Assembly: GCF_029392895.1 (NCBI RefSeq)
Contig: NZ_CP114200.1
Span: 62,001-126,000 of the forward strand
Direction: 5' to 3'
Length of the DNA: 64,000 nt
DNA from: Streptomyces sp. 71268
Lineage (GTDB): Bacteria > Actinomycetota > Actinomycetes > Streptomycetales > Streptomycetaceae
The notes beneath the pieces are model-generated. The model had not been told where the DNA came from. It saw only the letters and a list, made by a program, of their open reading frames with translations, and did not search any database. The translations under genes and the position numbers were made by a program. This document shows positions 45,206 through 54,788 of the stretch, piece after piece (within the stretch, counting starts at the first letter, position 1; every line of letters starts with the position of its first letter).

Positions 45206-46915
45206 ATGCCGGAGACAGCGGACCTCATCCTGACCGGCGGCTCCGTGCTGACCATGGACGACGCGTTCACCGTCGCCCAGGCGGTCGCCGTCACGGCCGA
45301 TCGCGTCGTCGCCGTCGGCACCGACGCGGAGATCACCGCGCTCGCCGGGCCCGGCACGCGGGTCATCGACCTGGCCGGCCGGACCGTGCTGCCGGGTATC
45401 AACGACTCCCATCTGCACGCCGCGGCGTGGGCGCTGACCAGGCCGCCGTTCGCGCTGGACGTGGGCCACCCCACCGTGCGCTCGATCCACGACGTCACCG
45501 GGGCGGTCCGGGAGGCCGCGGCCCGCACCCCCCGCGGCGAGTGGATCACCGGCCTCGGCTGGGACGTCGGCTACCTGGCGGAGTGCCTGGCCGACCAGGC
45601 CCGCCGACCGCACCGGAGCGACCTGGACGAGGCCGCCCCCGAGCACCCTGTCTGCCTGACCGACTTCTCCGGCCACATGGTCTGGGTGAACTCAGCGGCG
45701 CTCGAACTCGCCGGGATCGCCCGCGAGACCCGGTCACCCTCGGGCGGGGTGATCGAGACCGACGCCGTGGGGGAGCCCACCGGCATCCTGAAGGAAACAG
45801 CGCAGGCGCTCGTACAGCGGCTGGTGCCACCCGCGACGGTGGCCCAGCGCAAGGAGGCGATCCGGTCGGCCGTCGCGGCGCTGCACGCCGAGGGCATCAC
45901 CAGCTTCACGGAGCCCGGCCTCGGGCCTGGCGGCGCCGAGATCCTCGGCGGCGGACTCGACACCGGCACCCTGCACGCCTACGTGGAGCTGGCCCGGGCC
46001 GGCCAACTGGCCGCGCGGGTACGGGTGTTGTTGCTGCCCGCGCCCATGGGCGGCTCGGCGGCCGACGTGACCGCCGGCCTGCGCGGGCTCGCGCTGCCAC
46101 AGGACGTGGACGAGCGGCGGCTGGCCGCCATCGGGGTCAAGGTGTTCGCCGACGGGGTGCCGCCGAACGAGACGGCCTGGATGCACGAGCCCTACCCGGG
46201 GGGTGGCCACGGGGCGCTGTGCGTACACGGCGCCGACGCCGGCCTCAAGCAGGCCGAACTCGCCGAGATGATCCGGGTGGCGCACACGGCCGGGTACCAA
46301 CTGGGGGTGCACGTCACCGGCGACCGGGCGATCGACGCCGTGGTCGACGCCTTCGTGGCCGCCCAGCGGGCGCATCCGCGCCCGGACGCGCGGCACTACG
46401 TCATCCACGGCGACTTCGCCTCGCCCGGGAGCCTGGCCAAGCTCGCCGCGCACGGCTACGGCATCAACATGAACCCCGCCATCAAGTGGACCATCGCGGA
46501 CCTGATGGACGACGTCGTCGGCCGCGAGCGGTCGGACTACCAGTGGCCGGTGCGCTCGGCGGCCGAGGCGGGGATCGCCGTGTGCGTGGGCTCCGACGCG
46601 CCGATCACGATGCCCAACTGGCGGCAGGGCGTCGCCGCGATGCTGCTCCGCGAGTCCAAGGCCACCGGCCGGGTGAGCGGCCCCGACCAGCGGGTCTCGC
46701 TGGAGACGGCGCTACGCGCCTACACCGTCAACCCGGCCAGGCAGGACTTCGCCGAGGAGTGGAAGGGCACGATCGAGCCGGGCAAGGTCGCCGACCTGTG
46801 CGTCGTGGGCGGCGACCTGCGCGCCACCGACCCGCACGACATCGTCGACCTGCCCATCGACCTGACCGTCCTCGACGGGGAGATCGTCTTCGCGCGCGAG
46901 TCCGCCGACAGGTGA
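45206..46915 (+). CDS. YtcJ-like metal-dependent amidohydrolase (Amidohydro_3)
   Basis: 569 residues, full length for the family. HxH in INDSHLHAAA, Lys in GVKVFADGVPP, His in GVHVTGD, His in YVIHGDF and Asp in VGSDAPI form the metal and catalytic set. The C-terminal KGTIEPGKVADLCVVGGD returns to the beta-sandwich. ATG at 45206 follows AGAAAGG. Family members release amines from amides or formamides. It is a longer relative of 27691-29088. The operator upstream suggests it feeds the amine/P450 pathway, for example by freeing an amine that the glutamine-synthetase-like ligase then captures; this is inferred. Confidence 0.85.
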   Translation: MPETADLILTGGSVLTMDDAFTVAQAVAVTADRVVAVGTDAEITALAGPGTRVIDLAGRTVLPGINDSHLHAAAWALTRPPFALDVGHPTVRSIHDVTGAVREAAARTPRGEWITGLGWDVGYLAECLADQARRPHRSDLDEAAPEHPVCLTDFSGHMVWVNSAALELAGIARETRSPSGGVIETDAVGEPTGILKETAQALVQRLVPPATVAQRKEAIRSAVAALHAEGITSFTEPGLGPGGAEILGGGLDTGTLHAYVELARAGQLAARVRVLLLPAPMGGSAADVTAGLRGLALPQDVDERRLAAIGVKVFADGVPPNETAWMHEPYPGGGHGALCVHGADAGLKQAELAEMIRVAHTAGYQLGVHVTGDRAIDAVVDAFVAAQRAHPRPDARHYVIHGDFASPGSLAKLAAHGYGINMNPAIKWTIADLMDDVVGRERSDYQWPVRSAAEAGIAVCVGSDAPITMPNWRQGVAAMLLRESKATGRVSGPDQRVSLETALRAYTVNPARQDFAEEWKGTIEPGKVADLCVVGGDLRATDPHDIVDLPIDLTVLDGEIVFARESADR

Positions 46916-47226
46916 CCGCGTGGCCCGCGTGCACCACACCGCGGAGGCCGACCGTCCGCCCCACGGAAACCAGAGATTCCGCATAGCAGAACACATGCCT
47001 TCAACCATTCCGCTCTACAGATCACTTGCCTACATTGAGGCTCCTGGCCCCGCGGAGGCGGCCGAGGTCACGGTGGGCGCGCGTACCGCCGTACGGAACG
47101 GACCGCGGGGCACGAGCCCCACGGCGCTTCGGCGAGCACCGTACGCGCGGGGCGGCACGGCCGGGCCCGAGCGCCCCGAGCATCGCGCACGCGGCCGTGG
47201 CCCGCCCCTTGAGCCAAGGAGATCCC
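46916..47226. other. 311-base gap between amidohydrolase and MFS transporter
   Basis: No gene seen. The part around 46970-47040 is markedly AT-richer. It holds a possible promoter, TTCCGC, 17 bases, TACATT (about 47010-47038), for the transporter-decarboxylase-dehydrogenase genes downstream. Confidence 0.35.
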
Positions 47227-48705
47227 ATGAAGGCTGTACCGGACGAGGCCCCGGGCCCGGTGGTGGGTGCGGGGGCCGAGCCGGATACGGAGGTGACGCG
47301 GGGGCGGCTGCGGCCCTGGCACACCCTGTGGTTCCTGTTGCTGCTGGGTTGGACCGTCAGCGCGGCCGACCGCGCCGTCACCGGGCCCGTGGTCTCCTGG
47401 ATGATCGACAACGGTGTGGGCTTCCTCGCCGAGGCGGACAACCCGCACGCCCTGGGCGGGCTCATCGGCGGTCTCTTCTTCGCGGGTTACATGCTCACCC
47501 AGTTCCCCGGCGGCTACCTCGGCGACCGCTACGGACACCGCACGCTGATCGTGGTGAGCCTGCTGTGGGCCGGCGTCGCCACCATCCTGACCGGCTTCCT
47601 CGGCGGGCTGATCGCGTTCATCGTCGTGCGCGTGGTGACCGGGCTCGGCGAGGGCGCGTTCTACTCCAACGACCGCACCCTGATCACCGCCGCGACGCCG
47701 GAGCGGGACCGCAGCCTGGGCATGGGCGTGGTCATCACCGGGCTCGCCTTCGGCATCACCATCGCCATCGTCGGCACTCCGCACTTCATCGACGTGGGCA
47801 AGGTGTTCCTGCCCGACGTCGACGCCTGGCGGATGGCCTTCTGGATCCTCGGGGTCGCGACACTGCTCGTCGGCATCGCCACCACCTGGTACTTCCGTGC
47901 CCACCTCCAGTGGCGCACCGTGTGCCGGGCGACCGCGCACCTGGGCGCGTACGCGTCGGTGTCCCTGGTGCTGATCATGGCCGTCTACCTGATCGGCGAC
48001 CGCTCCGGCCTGTCGGACCTGTGGATCGCGCTGCTTGAGGTCGTACTCGCCGCCGGACTCGTCCTGTTCGCACTGACCCGCAAGGGCGCGGAACTCGGCC
48101 CGGTACTCAGGGACCGCGACCTGTTCCTCATCTACCTCGCCAACATCGCGATCCTGTGGAACCTGTGGTTCTTCAGCTTCTGGTCCGTGTCGATCGTCGC
48201 GGGCGCCGCGCACTCCTCGTTCGCGAGCGCCGCGCTCACCGCGGGGTTCAACGCGGGCGCCGGCATCCTCGGCTTCCCCGCGGGCGGCTGGCTCTCGGAC
48301 CACGGCGTGCGGCGCGGCTGGAGCCGGAAGTCGATCATGCTCACGTTCACCGGCGTCCAAGCGCTGCTCACCGTCGCGTTCGCCTGGTACCTCAGCGCGA
48401 CCGACCGGCCCTCGCTGTGGGTGATGGGCGTGCTGCTCTTCTTCGCCAGCCTGTTCTTCAACGCCCTGCAACCGGTGGGCCACGCGCTCACCGCCGACCT
48501 GGCGCCGCCGGAGCTGCGCGGCTCCGCCTTCGGCATGCAGAACCTCATCGGCGAGACGGGCGCCGTGCTCTCGCCGGCCGTGGGCGGCGTGCTGCGTGAC
48601 TCCACCGGGAGTTGGACCGCGGCCGTGTGGCTCGACGCGGCGATCGTCGCCGTCGGGTTCTGCCTGCTGGTCGGCGTCCGCTCCCGGCGCCCCACACCCC
48701 CGTAA
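47227..48705 (+). CDS. MFS transporter, anion:cation symporter (aromatic acid) type
   Basis: 492 residues, 12 membrane helices. After helix 2 comes the signature FPGGYLGDRYGHRT, and helix 4-5 contains GLGEGAFYSNDRTLI, a pattern of the ACS family that imports aromatic and sugar acids by proton symport. A second GYLGDR-like loop is GGWLSDHGVRRGW. ATG at 47227 follows AAGGAGAT. It precedes the benzoylformate-decarboxylase-like gene by 130 bases on the same strand, so an arylglyoxylate, mandelate-like or benzoate-type acid is the likely cargo. Confidence 0.87.
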   Translation: MKAVPDEAPGPVVGAGAEPDTEVTRGRLRPWHTLWFLLLLGWTVSAADRAVTGPVVSWMIDNGVGFLAEADNPHALGGLIGGLFFAGYMLTQFPGGYLGDRYGHRTLIVVSLLWAGVATILTGFLGGLIAFIVVRVVTGLGEGAFYSNDRTLITAATPERDRSLGMGVVITGLAFGITIAIVGTPHFIDVGKVFLPDVDAWRMAFWILGVATLLVGIATTWYFRAHLQWRTVCRATAHLGAYASVSLVLIMAVYLIGDRSGLSDLWIALLEVVLAAGLVLFALTRKGAELGPVLRDRDLFLIYLANIAILWNLWFFSFWSVSIVAGAAHSSFASAALTAGFNAGAGILGFPAGGWLSDHGVRRGWSRKSIMLTFTGVQALLTVAFAWYLSATDRPSLWVMGVLLFFASLFFNALQPVGHALTADLAPPELRGSAFGMQNLIGETGAVLSPAVGGVLRDSTGSWTAAVWLDAAIVAVGFCLLVGVRSRRPTPP

Positions 48706-48835
48706 CCCCGCTCCCCCGCCGGGCCGCCCGCCTCGCCCCGCCCGAAACGCCCCGCCTCCGCGAGCGACAACCCGGCGCCGGGCACCGGCGGGCGACGCCC
48801 GCGAACCACCCTCACAGAACGAAGGAACCCTCACG

Positions 48836-50434
48836 ATGCGCACCGTCCGCGACGCCGCCTTCGACGTCATGCGTCAGCACGGCCTGACGACCCTCTTCGC
48901 CAACCCGGGCTCGACCGAGGTGGCCCTGCTCGCCGACCTCCCCGACGACCTCGCGTTCGTCCTCGCCCTCCACGAGGGCTCGGTGGTCGGCGCCGCCACC
49001 GGCTGGGCGATCGCGCGCGAGCGGCCCGCGCTGGTCCTGCTGCACACCACCGCCGGGCTCGGCAACGCCGTGGGGGCCCTGGCCACCGCGCGGGTCAACC
49101 GCGCGCCTCTGGTGGTGCTGGTAGGCCAGCAGGACCGCCGCCACCTGGCCCAGGAACCCTTTCTCGCCGGCAACCTGGCGGGGCTGTGCGGCGAGTATCC
49201 GGTGCGCGTGGAGACCCCGATCCGGGCCCAGGACGTGCCGGGCGCCATCGGCCGGGCCGCGCACGCCGCGACCACCCGGCGCGGTCCGGCCCTGGTGATC
49301 GTGCCCATGAACGACTGGGCCGAGCCGGCCGAGGACCTCCCGGTGCCCGCGCCGGCCACCCTCCGGCAGGCCACCGGAGCCGACCCGGAGGCGGTGGCGC
49401 ACCTGGCCGACCTGCTGGCGGAGGCGCGCTCCCCCGCGTTGATCGCCGGGTCCGCCGCCGACACCGAGGCGGGCTGGGCCGCGCTCACCGCGCTGGCCGA
49501 GCGGCTGAACTGCCCGGTGTGGCAGGAGTCCTTCGGCGCGCGCGCCGGCTTCCCCCAGGACCACCGGCTGTTCGCCGGCCACCTGCCCGGCGACCGCGCC
49601 CGGCTGCGGGAGACCCTCGCGCCGTACGACCTGGTGCTCGCGGTGGGCGCCCCGGTGCTGCGCCAGTACGCCTACATGGAGGGGCCGTTGGCGCCGGCCG
49701 GAACCCGGCTGGCGCTGCTGACCGACGACACCGACGAGGCCCACCGCGCGCCGGTCGAACTGGCGGTCCTGGGCCCGCTGCCGGCGTTCTGCGCGGCCCT
49801 TGCCGAGCGGGTCCCGGCCCGCGCGCAGGCCCCGGCCATTCCCGCGCGGGTCGAGCGGCCCGCGCCGCCGCGGCCGGACGAGGCACTGCGGGCCGCGCAC
49901 GTGCTCTCCGCCCTCGCCGAGCGCCTGCCCGCCGACGCGGTGGTGGTCGAGGAGACCCCGTCGAGCCGCCCGGAGCTGCACGCGCTGGTGCCGGCCCGGC
50001 AGCCGCTCGACTTCGTCAGCGCCGCCATGGGGGGCCTGGGGTTCGCGCTGCCCGCCGCCATCGGCATCCGGATGGCCGCGCCGAAGCGCCCGGTGGTGGC
50101 CGTCGTCGGCGACGGCTCCTCGCTCTACCAGATTCAGGCGCTGTGGACGGCCGTGCACTACGAGGTCGGCGCCGTCTTCGTCGTGCTGGCCAACGGCCGG
50201 TACGCGGTGATGGACAGGCTTGCCGAAAAGCATGGTGGCAAGGCACCCTGGCCCGCGTTCGACCAGGTCAGCGTCTGCTCGCTCGCCGAGTCCCTGGGCT
50301 GCCCCGCTCGCCGGATCACCCGTTACGACGAGTTGGTCAGCGAGCTGGGCTCCCTGGTCACCACGTTCGAGACGCGCACGGAGCCGCTCGTCCTGGAGGT
50401 CGCCGTCGAAGCCGAGACGGCCTTCCAGCCGTGA
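48836..50434 (+). CDS. mdlC: thiamine diphosphate-dependent benzoylformate decarboxylase-like enzyme
   Basis: 532 residues. Numbering coincides with Pseudomonas putida benzoylformate decarboxylase at Ser26 (NPGST), cofactor Glu47 (HEGSV) and His70 (LHTTAG). The ThDP motif is GDGSS followed by LANGRYAVMD. The second catalytic His of that enzyme (His281, RYHQY) appears as Tyr278 in RQYAY, so activity or substrate range may differ. It decarboxylates an arylglyoxylate to an aromatic aldehyde. The aldehyde dehydrogenase 49 bases downstream would complete conversion to benzoate or 4-hydroxybenzoate, which pobA and the pca genes can use. ATG at 48836 behind GAAGGAA. Confidence 0.83.
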   Translation: MRTVRDAAFDVMRQHGLTTLFANPGSTEVALLADLPDDLAFVLALHEGSVVGAATGWAIARERPALVLLHTTAGLGNAVGALATARVNRAPLVVLVGQQDRRHLAQEPFLAGNLAGLCGEYPVRVETPIRAQDVPGAIGRAAHAATTRRGPALVIVPMNDWAEPAEDLPVPAPATLRQATGADPEAVAHLADLLAEARSPALIAGSAADTEAGWAALTALAERLNCPVWQESFGARAGFPQDHRLFAGHLPGDRARLRETLAPYDLVLAVGAPVLRQYAYMEGPLAPAGTRLALLTDDTDEAHRAPVELAVLGPLPAFCAALAERVPARAQAPAIPARVERPAPPRPDEALRAAHVLSALAERLPADAVVVEETPSSRPELHALVPARQPLDFVSAAMGGLGFALPAAIGIRMAAPKRPVVAVVGDGSSLYQIQALWTAVHYEVGAVFVVLANGRYAVMDRLAEKHGGKAPWPAFDQVSVCSLAESLGCPARRITRYDELVSELGSLVTTFETRTEPLVLEVAVEAETAFQP

Positions 50435-50483
50435 GGCCCACCTGTCCCACCCCCGCACTCGACCGCTCAGCTTGGAGACTGTG

Positions 50484-51941
50484 ATGTCCCTTCTCGACCC
50501 GTCCCTCTGGTCCGGCAAGGTCGGCATCGGCGGCTGGAGCCCAGCCGCCGGCGGCCAGACCTCCGTCGTCGAGCCGGCCACCGGCGAAACCCTGGAGCGC
50601 GTCGGCTCCGCCAGCCCCGAGGACGTCGCGCGCGCGAGTGAGCGCGCCGCCGCGGCCCAGCGCCAGTGGGCCCGGACGCCCTACACCGAGCGGGCCGCGG
50701 TGCTGCGCCGGGCGGGCGACCTGTTCACCCGGCACGCCGACGAGATCCACCACTGGCTGATCCGCGAGGCGGGTTGCGTACCGGGAAAGGCCTCGTTCGA
50801 GACCAACCTCGCGGCCCAGGAGTGCTACGAGGCGGCCGCGCTCGCCTCCCGTCCGCTCGGTGAGCTGCTGCCCTCGGCCGAGCCACGGCTGAGCATGGCC
50901 CGGCGCCTGCCGGCCGGGGTGGTGGGCGTCATCGCGCCGTTCAACGCACCCCTGGTGCTGGCCACCCGCTCGGTGGCGCCGGCACTGGCCCTCGGAAACG
51001 CCGTGGTCCTCAAGCCGGACCCGCGCACGGCGGTGTGTGGCGGCGTGGCGGTGATGCGGGTCTTCGAGGAGGCCGGGCTGCCCGAGGGCGTGTTGGCGCT
51101 GGTGCCCGGTGGCGCCGACGCCGGCCACCAACTCGTCGTCGACCCGCACACCCAGGTCGTCTCGTTCACCGGCTCGACCGCGGCCGGCCGCAAGGTCGGG
51201 GCGACGGCGGCGGAGCACCTCAAGCGGGTGCACCTGGAGCTGGGCGGCAACTCCGCCATGATCGTGCTGCCCGACGCCGACCTGGAGCGGGCGGTGTCCA
51301 CCGCCGCCTTCGGCTCCTACTTCCACCAGGGCCAGATCTGCATGACCACCGGGCGCCACCTGGTGCACGCCTCGATCGCCGACGAGTACGCCGAGCGCCT
51401 GGCGCACAAGGCGGAGCAACTCACCGTCGGCGACCCGGCCCGGGAGGAGGTGGCCCTCGGGCCGATCATCGACGCCCCGCAGCGCGACAAGATCCACGCC
51501 CTGGTGACGGCGAGCGTGCGGGGCGGCGCCCGGCTGGCCGCCGGCGGCACCCACGAGGAGCTGTTCTACCGGCCCACGGTCCTCACCGAGGTCACCGACG
51601 CCTCCCCCGCGTACACCGAGGAGGTCTTCGGCCCGGTCGCCCCGATCCGCGCGTTCTCCGACGTGGACGAGGCGGTGGCGCTGGCCACGGCGAGCACGTA
51701 CGGGCTCGCGCTGAGCGTCCTGACCCGGGACGTGATGCGGGGGTTGGAGGTGGCCGAACGCGTCCCGGCCGGTCTGGTGCACATCAACGACCAGACGGTC
51801 AACGACGAGGCGCTCGCCCCCATGGGCGGCGTCGGCGCCTCCGGCACCGGCGTCCGGTTCGGCGGCACGGCCAGCCTTGCGGCGTTCACCGAGACGCGCT
51901 GGATCACGGTGCGCGCGCAGGAGGCCACCTACCCGATCTAA
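50484..51941 (+). CDS. benzaldehyde dehydrogenase-type aldehyde dehydrogenase
   Basis: 485 residues. The N-terminal LLDPSLWSGKVGIGGW and the core GVIAPFNAPLVLATRSVAPALALGNAVVLKPDP are those of XylC/vanillin-dehydrogenase-like enzymes. SFTGSTAAGRKVG, HLELGGNSAMIVL and catalytic Cys in HQGQICMTTGR follow. ATG at 50484 with GGAG upstream. It shares the transcription unit with the benzoylformate-decarboxylase-like gene and would oxidise its aldehyde product. A hairpin terminator follows. Confidence 0.87.
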   Translation: MSLLDPSLWSGKVGIGGWSPAAGGQTSVVEPATGETLERVGSASPEDVARASERAAAAQRQWARTPYTERAAVLRRAGDLFTRHADEIHHWLIREAGCVPGKASFETNLAAQECYEAAALASRPLGELLPSAEPRLSMARRLPAGVVGVIAPFNAPLVLATRSVAPALALGNAVVLKPDPRTAVCGGVAVMRVFEEAGLPEGVLALVPGGADAGHQLVVDPHTQVVSFTGSTAAGRKVGATAAEHLKRVHLELGGNSAMIVLPDADLERAVSTAAFGSYFHQGQICMTTGRHLVHASIADEYAERLAHKAEQLTVGDPAREEVALGPIIDAPQRDKIHALVTASVRGGARLAAGGTHEELFYRPTVLTEVTDASPAYTEEVFGPVAPIRAFSDVDEAVALATASTYGLALSVLTRDVMRGLEVAERVPAGLVHINDQTVNDEALAPMGGVGASGTGVRFGGTASLAAFTETRWITVRAQEATYPI

Positions 51942-51954
51942 GGTGTGCGAACGA

Positions 51955-51990
51955 GCGCGGGCGGTCCCATGCCGGTGGGGCCGCCCGCGC
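51955..51990. terminator. hairpin between convergent dehydrogenase and IclR genes
   Basis: GCGCGGGCGG (51955-51964) pairs exactly with CCGCCCGCGC (51981-51990) around a 16-base loop. Confidence 0.7.
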
Positions 51991-52050
51991 GCCGCTTCGG
52001 TGGGGCCGCCCGCACGCCGCGCCCCCGGCCGGTGGCGCGGCGGGGGTGGC

Positions 52051-53724
52051 TCACAGCGCGGGGACGCGGACGAAGCGCTCGGCGACGTGCAGGTCGGCCT
52101 CGATGGCGTGCGCCGTCGCGCGCAGCGCGGGCAGGACCTCCTCCAGGCAGGCGTCCGGGGTGCGACGGCTGGTGTGCATGCCGACGTTGACCGCGGCCAC
52201 CGCCCGGCCGGCCCGATCGCGCACCGGCACGGCCAGCGAGCGCAGCCCCTCCTCCAACTCCTCGCTGACCAGCGCGTACCCCACGCGCGCCACCTGTTCC
52301 AGGCACGCGGCCAGGTCGGCCGGATCGGTGAGGGTGTGCGGGGTCAGGGCCCGGGGACGGGCGCGGGCGAGGTGGCCGTGGCGCTCGTCGGCCGGCAGGT
52401 CGGCGAGCAGCACGCGCCCCATGGAGGTGGCGTACGCCGGGAACCGGGTGCCCAGGGTGATGTTCACGCTCATCACGCGGCCGGTGGCGACCCGGGCCGT
52501 GTAGCGGATGTCGTCGCCGTCGAGGACGGCCAGCGACGTCGAGTCGTGCACGCGCCGTACGAGGGTCTTCAGGTGCGGCGCGGCGATCTCGGCGAGGGTG
52601 GTGCGCGAGAGCGGCGGGTAGCCGAGGGCCAGCACGCGGGGGGTGGGGCGGAACCGGCCGGCCTCCGAGGCGACGTAGCCCAGGTGTTCCAGGGTGATCA
52701 GCGCGCGCCGGGCGGTGGCGCGCGCGAGGCCGGTGGCGCCCGCGATGGCGGCCAGCGTCAACTCGTCCCGGCCCTGGTCGAAGGCGGTGAGGACGGTCAG
52801 CCCGCGGGCCAGGGACTCGACGAACCCGGCGCCGAGTTCCTGCTTGGACGCGTGCGTCCAGTCGGCGAGGCCGGCGGCCGGGGCGGCCGGGGTGTGCGGC
52901 GCCTCGCGGAGCGCCCGCTCCATGGCCCGGGCCGTGGCGCGGGCGCGCGGCAGCACCGCGCGGCGCAGCGAGGCGACGCTGTGCCGGCTGGTGTGGCTGA
53001 CGACGCTGAGCGCGCAGGCGGGCCGCCCGTCCGGGGCGCGTACCAGCAGGCCGAGCGCGATCAGGCCGGGCTCGATGCGCTGGTCGTCCTCGGCCCAGCC
53101 GCACCGGCCGGCGTGGGCGGCGCGCTCCTCGAACGTCGGGTGCTCGTCCTGGTCCCCGGCCCGGGGCGGGAGCACCGCGGGGAAGTCGGCGCCGTGGTCG
53201 CCGGCCGCCCGGGCCGCTCGCCAGTCGGCCCAGCGCTCGGCGGACCACTCGGCGGCGAACAGCGGCCCGGGCGCGGTGCGCTCGACCGGCAGCAGGTCGC
53301 CGATGCGGAAGGTGAGCGACATGGCGCGGCGGCGGGTGGTCTGGTGCACGAAGCGGATGCCGTCACCGTCGGGCACGGCGAGCGAGACCGACTCGTCCAG
53401 CTCCTCGGCCAGTCGCTCGGCCAGCGGGCCGAGCGGTCCCGGCAGCCCGGTGGCGGCCAGGTAGGCGTTGCCGAGTTCCATCAGGCGCGGGGCGAGGGCG
53501 GCCGCGTACTGGTCCAGGCGCAGGTAGCCCATGCGGGCCAGGGTGGCCGCGACGCGGTCGACGGTGGAGCGGGCGAGGCCGGTGACGCGGGCCAGTTCGC
53601 CAAGGCTCAGCCGGCCGCCCGCGTCGCTGACGGCGCGCAACACGGCGATGCCCCGCAGCAGCGGTCCGACCGCCTCGGCTGGCGGCGCGGGGTCGGTCGG
53701 GCCGGTGGGGTGCTGGGCTGGCAT
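52051..53724 (-). CDS. double-length IclR-family regulator of the pca operon
   Basis: 557 residues, twice the family length. Unit 1 (about residues 20-270) has a helix-turn-helix LSLGELARVTGLARSTVDRVAATL and an IclR effector domain. Unit 2 (about 300-557) has LTLAAIAGATGLARATARRALITLEHLGYV and a PcaR/PobR-like effector domain with TSLAVLDGDDIRYTARV, GRVLLADLP and GLRSLAVPVRDRAGRAVAAVNVGMHTSR. One chain may act as a built-in dimer. ATG at 53724 behind GGAGAA. Divergent from pcaI with an ATGAAC-N4-GTTCAT dyad between; likely activates or represses in response to protocatechuate or beta-ketoadipate. Confidence 0.88.
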   Translation of the reverse strand: MPAQHPTGPTDPAPPAEAVGPLLRGIAVLRAVSDAGGRLSLGELARVTGLARSTVDRVAATLARMGYLRLDQYAAALAPRLMELGNAYLAATGLPGPLGPLAERLAEELDESVSLAVPDGDGIRFVHQTTRRRAMSLTFRIGDLLPVERTAPGPLFAAEWSAERWADWRAARAAGDHGADFPAVLPPRAGDQDEHPTFEERAAHAGRCGWAEDDQRIEPGLIALGLLVRAPDGRPACALSVVSHTSRHSVASLRRAVLPRARATARAMERALREAPHTPAAPAAGLADWTHASKQELGAGFVESLARGLTVLTAFDQGRDELTLAAIAGATGLARATARRALITLEHLGYVASEAGRFRPTPRVLALGYPPLSRTTLAEIAAPHLKTLVRRVHDSTSLAVLDGDDIRYTARVATGRVMSVNITLGTRFPAYATSMGRVLLADLPADERHGHLARARPRALTPHTLTDPADLAACLEQVARVGYALVSEELEEGLRSLAVPVRDRAGRAVAAVNVGMHTSRRTPDACLEEVLPALRATAHAIEADLHVAERFVRVPAL

Positions 53725-53841
53725 CGGGTTCTCCGGGCGGATCGGGGTGGTGGTCGCGCGCCCGCGCGGGGCGGGCGCCGGGGTGGCGGGTGCGGTAGCG
53801 GAGCGTAGCCGCGTCCGGGGCGATCGGGGGTGGCGGGGGCG

Positions 53842-53898
53842 TTGACAGGCGTGGCGGGGGGATGCAAGCTGTCGCCACATCAATGAACTTTAGTTCAT
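53842..53898 (+). promoter_or_regulatory. pca promoter and IclR-type operator
   Basis: Consensus TTGACA (53842-53847), 17 bases, weak CAAGCT (53865-53870). The inverted repeat ATGAAC-TTTA-GTTCAT (53883-53898) follows downstream, about 80 bases before pcaI. The divergent IclR gene makes it the probable binder. The good -35 and poor -10 would suit regulated transcription. Confidence 0.6.
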
Positions 53899-53976
53899 CT
53901 GGCGAACGCGAGCGAGACCGAGGCCCGGAGCCCGGTGTTCCCGTCGTGGCGCCAGCTCGGGACAAGGAAGCCCTGT

Positions 53977-54783
53977 ATGGACAAAGTCAGCGCGACCGCC
54001 GCCGACGCGGTCGCGGACATCGCGGACAACGCCTCCCTGGCGGTGGGCGGCTTCGGGCTCAGCGGCGTGCCGAACGTGCTGATCGAGGCGGTGCACGCGC
54101 GCGGCGTCGGCGGCCTCAGCGTGGTCTCCAACAACTGCGGCGTGGACGGCGGCGGACTCGGCGTCCTGCTCGCCGCGGGCCGCATCGCCCGGGTCACCGG
54201 CTCCTACATCGGTGACAACCGCGAGTTCGCCCGCCAGTACCTCGGCGGCGAGCTGGAGGTGGAGTTGGTACCGCAGGGCACGCTCGCGGAGCGGCTGCGC
54301 GCCGGCGGCTGCGGCATCCCCGCCTTCTACACGCCGGCCGGCGTCGGCACCCAGGTCGCCGACGGCGGCCTGCCGTGGCGGTACGCGCCGCCGGCCGACC
54401 CCGGCGCGCCCGAGGCCGGCTCCCGCGCGGTGGCGCTGCCCTCGCCGGCCAAGGAGGTGCGCGCCTTCGACGGACGGGACTACGTGCTCGAACGCGGCAT
54501 CCAGACGGACTTCGCGCTGGTACGGGCCGCCCGTGGGGACCGGCACGGCAACCTGGTCTTCCGCCGCGCGGCCCGTAACTTCAACCCGCTGGCGGCGATG
54601 GCCGGCCGGATCACCATCGCCGAGGTGGAGGAGCTGGTCGAGCCCGGCGTGCTGGACCCGGACGCGGTGCACGTGCCCGGCGTGTTCGTCCAGCGCGTGC
54701 TGGAGCTGACGCCCGAACAGGCGGCGGCCAAGGGGATCGAGCGGCGCACCACCTCCGCGCCGGTGACGCGAGGGACGGTGTGA
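53977..54783 (+). CDS. pcaI: 3-oxoadipate CoA-transferase subunit A
   Basis: 268 residues. CoA transferase family I alpha subunit: [15 protein letters not shown] and [17 protein letters not shown] near the N-terminus, then [15 protein letters not shown] and [16 protein letters not shown]. With PcaJ it moves CoA from succinyl-CoA to beta-ketoadipate. The ATG at 53977 has AAGGAAG six bases upstream; an earlier in-frame start is unlikely. First gene of the pca operon, followed by pcaJ. Confidence 0.92.
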   Translation: MDKVSATAADAVADIADNASLAVGGFGLSGVPNVLIEAVHARGVGGLSVVSNNCGVDGGGLGVLLAAGRIARVTGSYIGDNREFARQYLGGELEVELVPQGTLAERLRAGGCGIPAFYTPAGVGTQVADGGLPWRYAPPADPGAPEAGSRAVALPSPAKEVRAFDGRDYVLERGIQTDFALVRAARGDRHGNLVFRRAARNFNPLAAMAGRITIAEVEELVEPGVLDPDAVHVPGVFVQRVLELTPEQAAAKGIERRTTSAPVTRGTV

Positions 54784-54788
54784 GGCGC

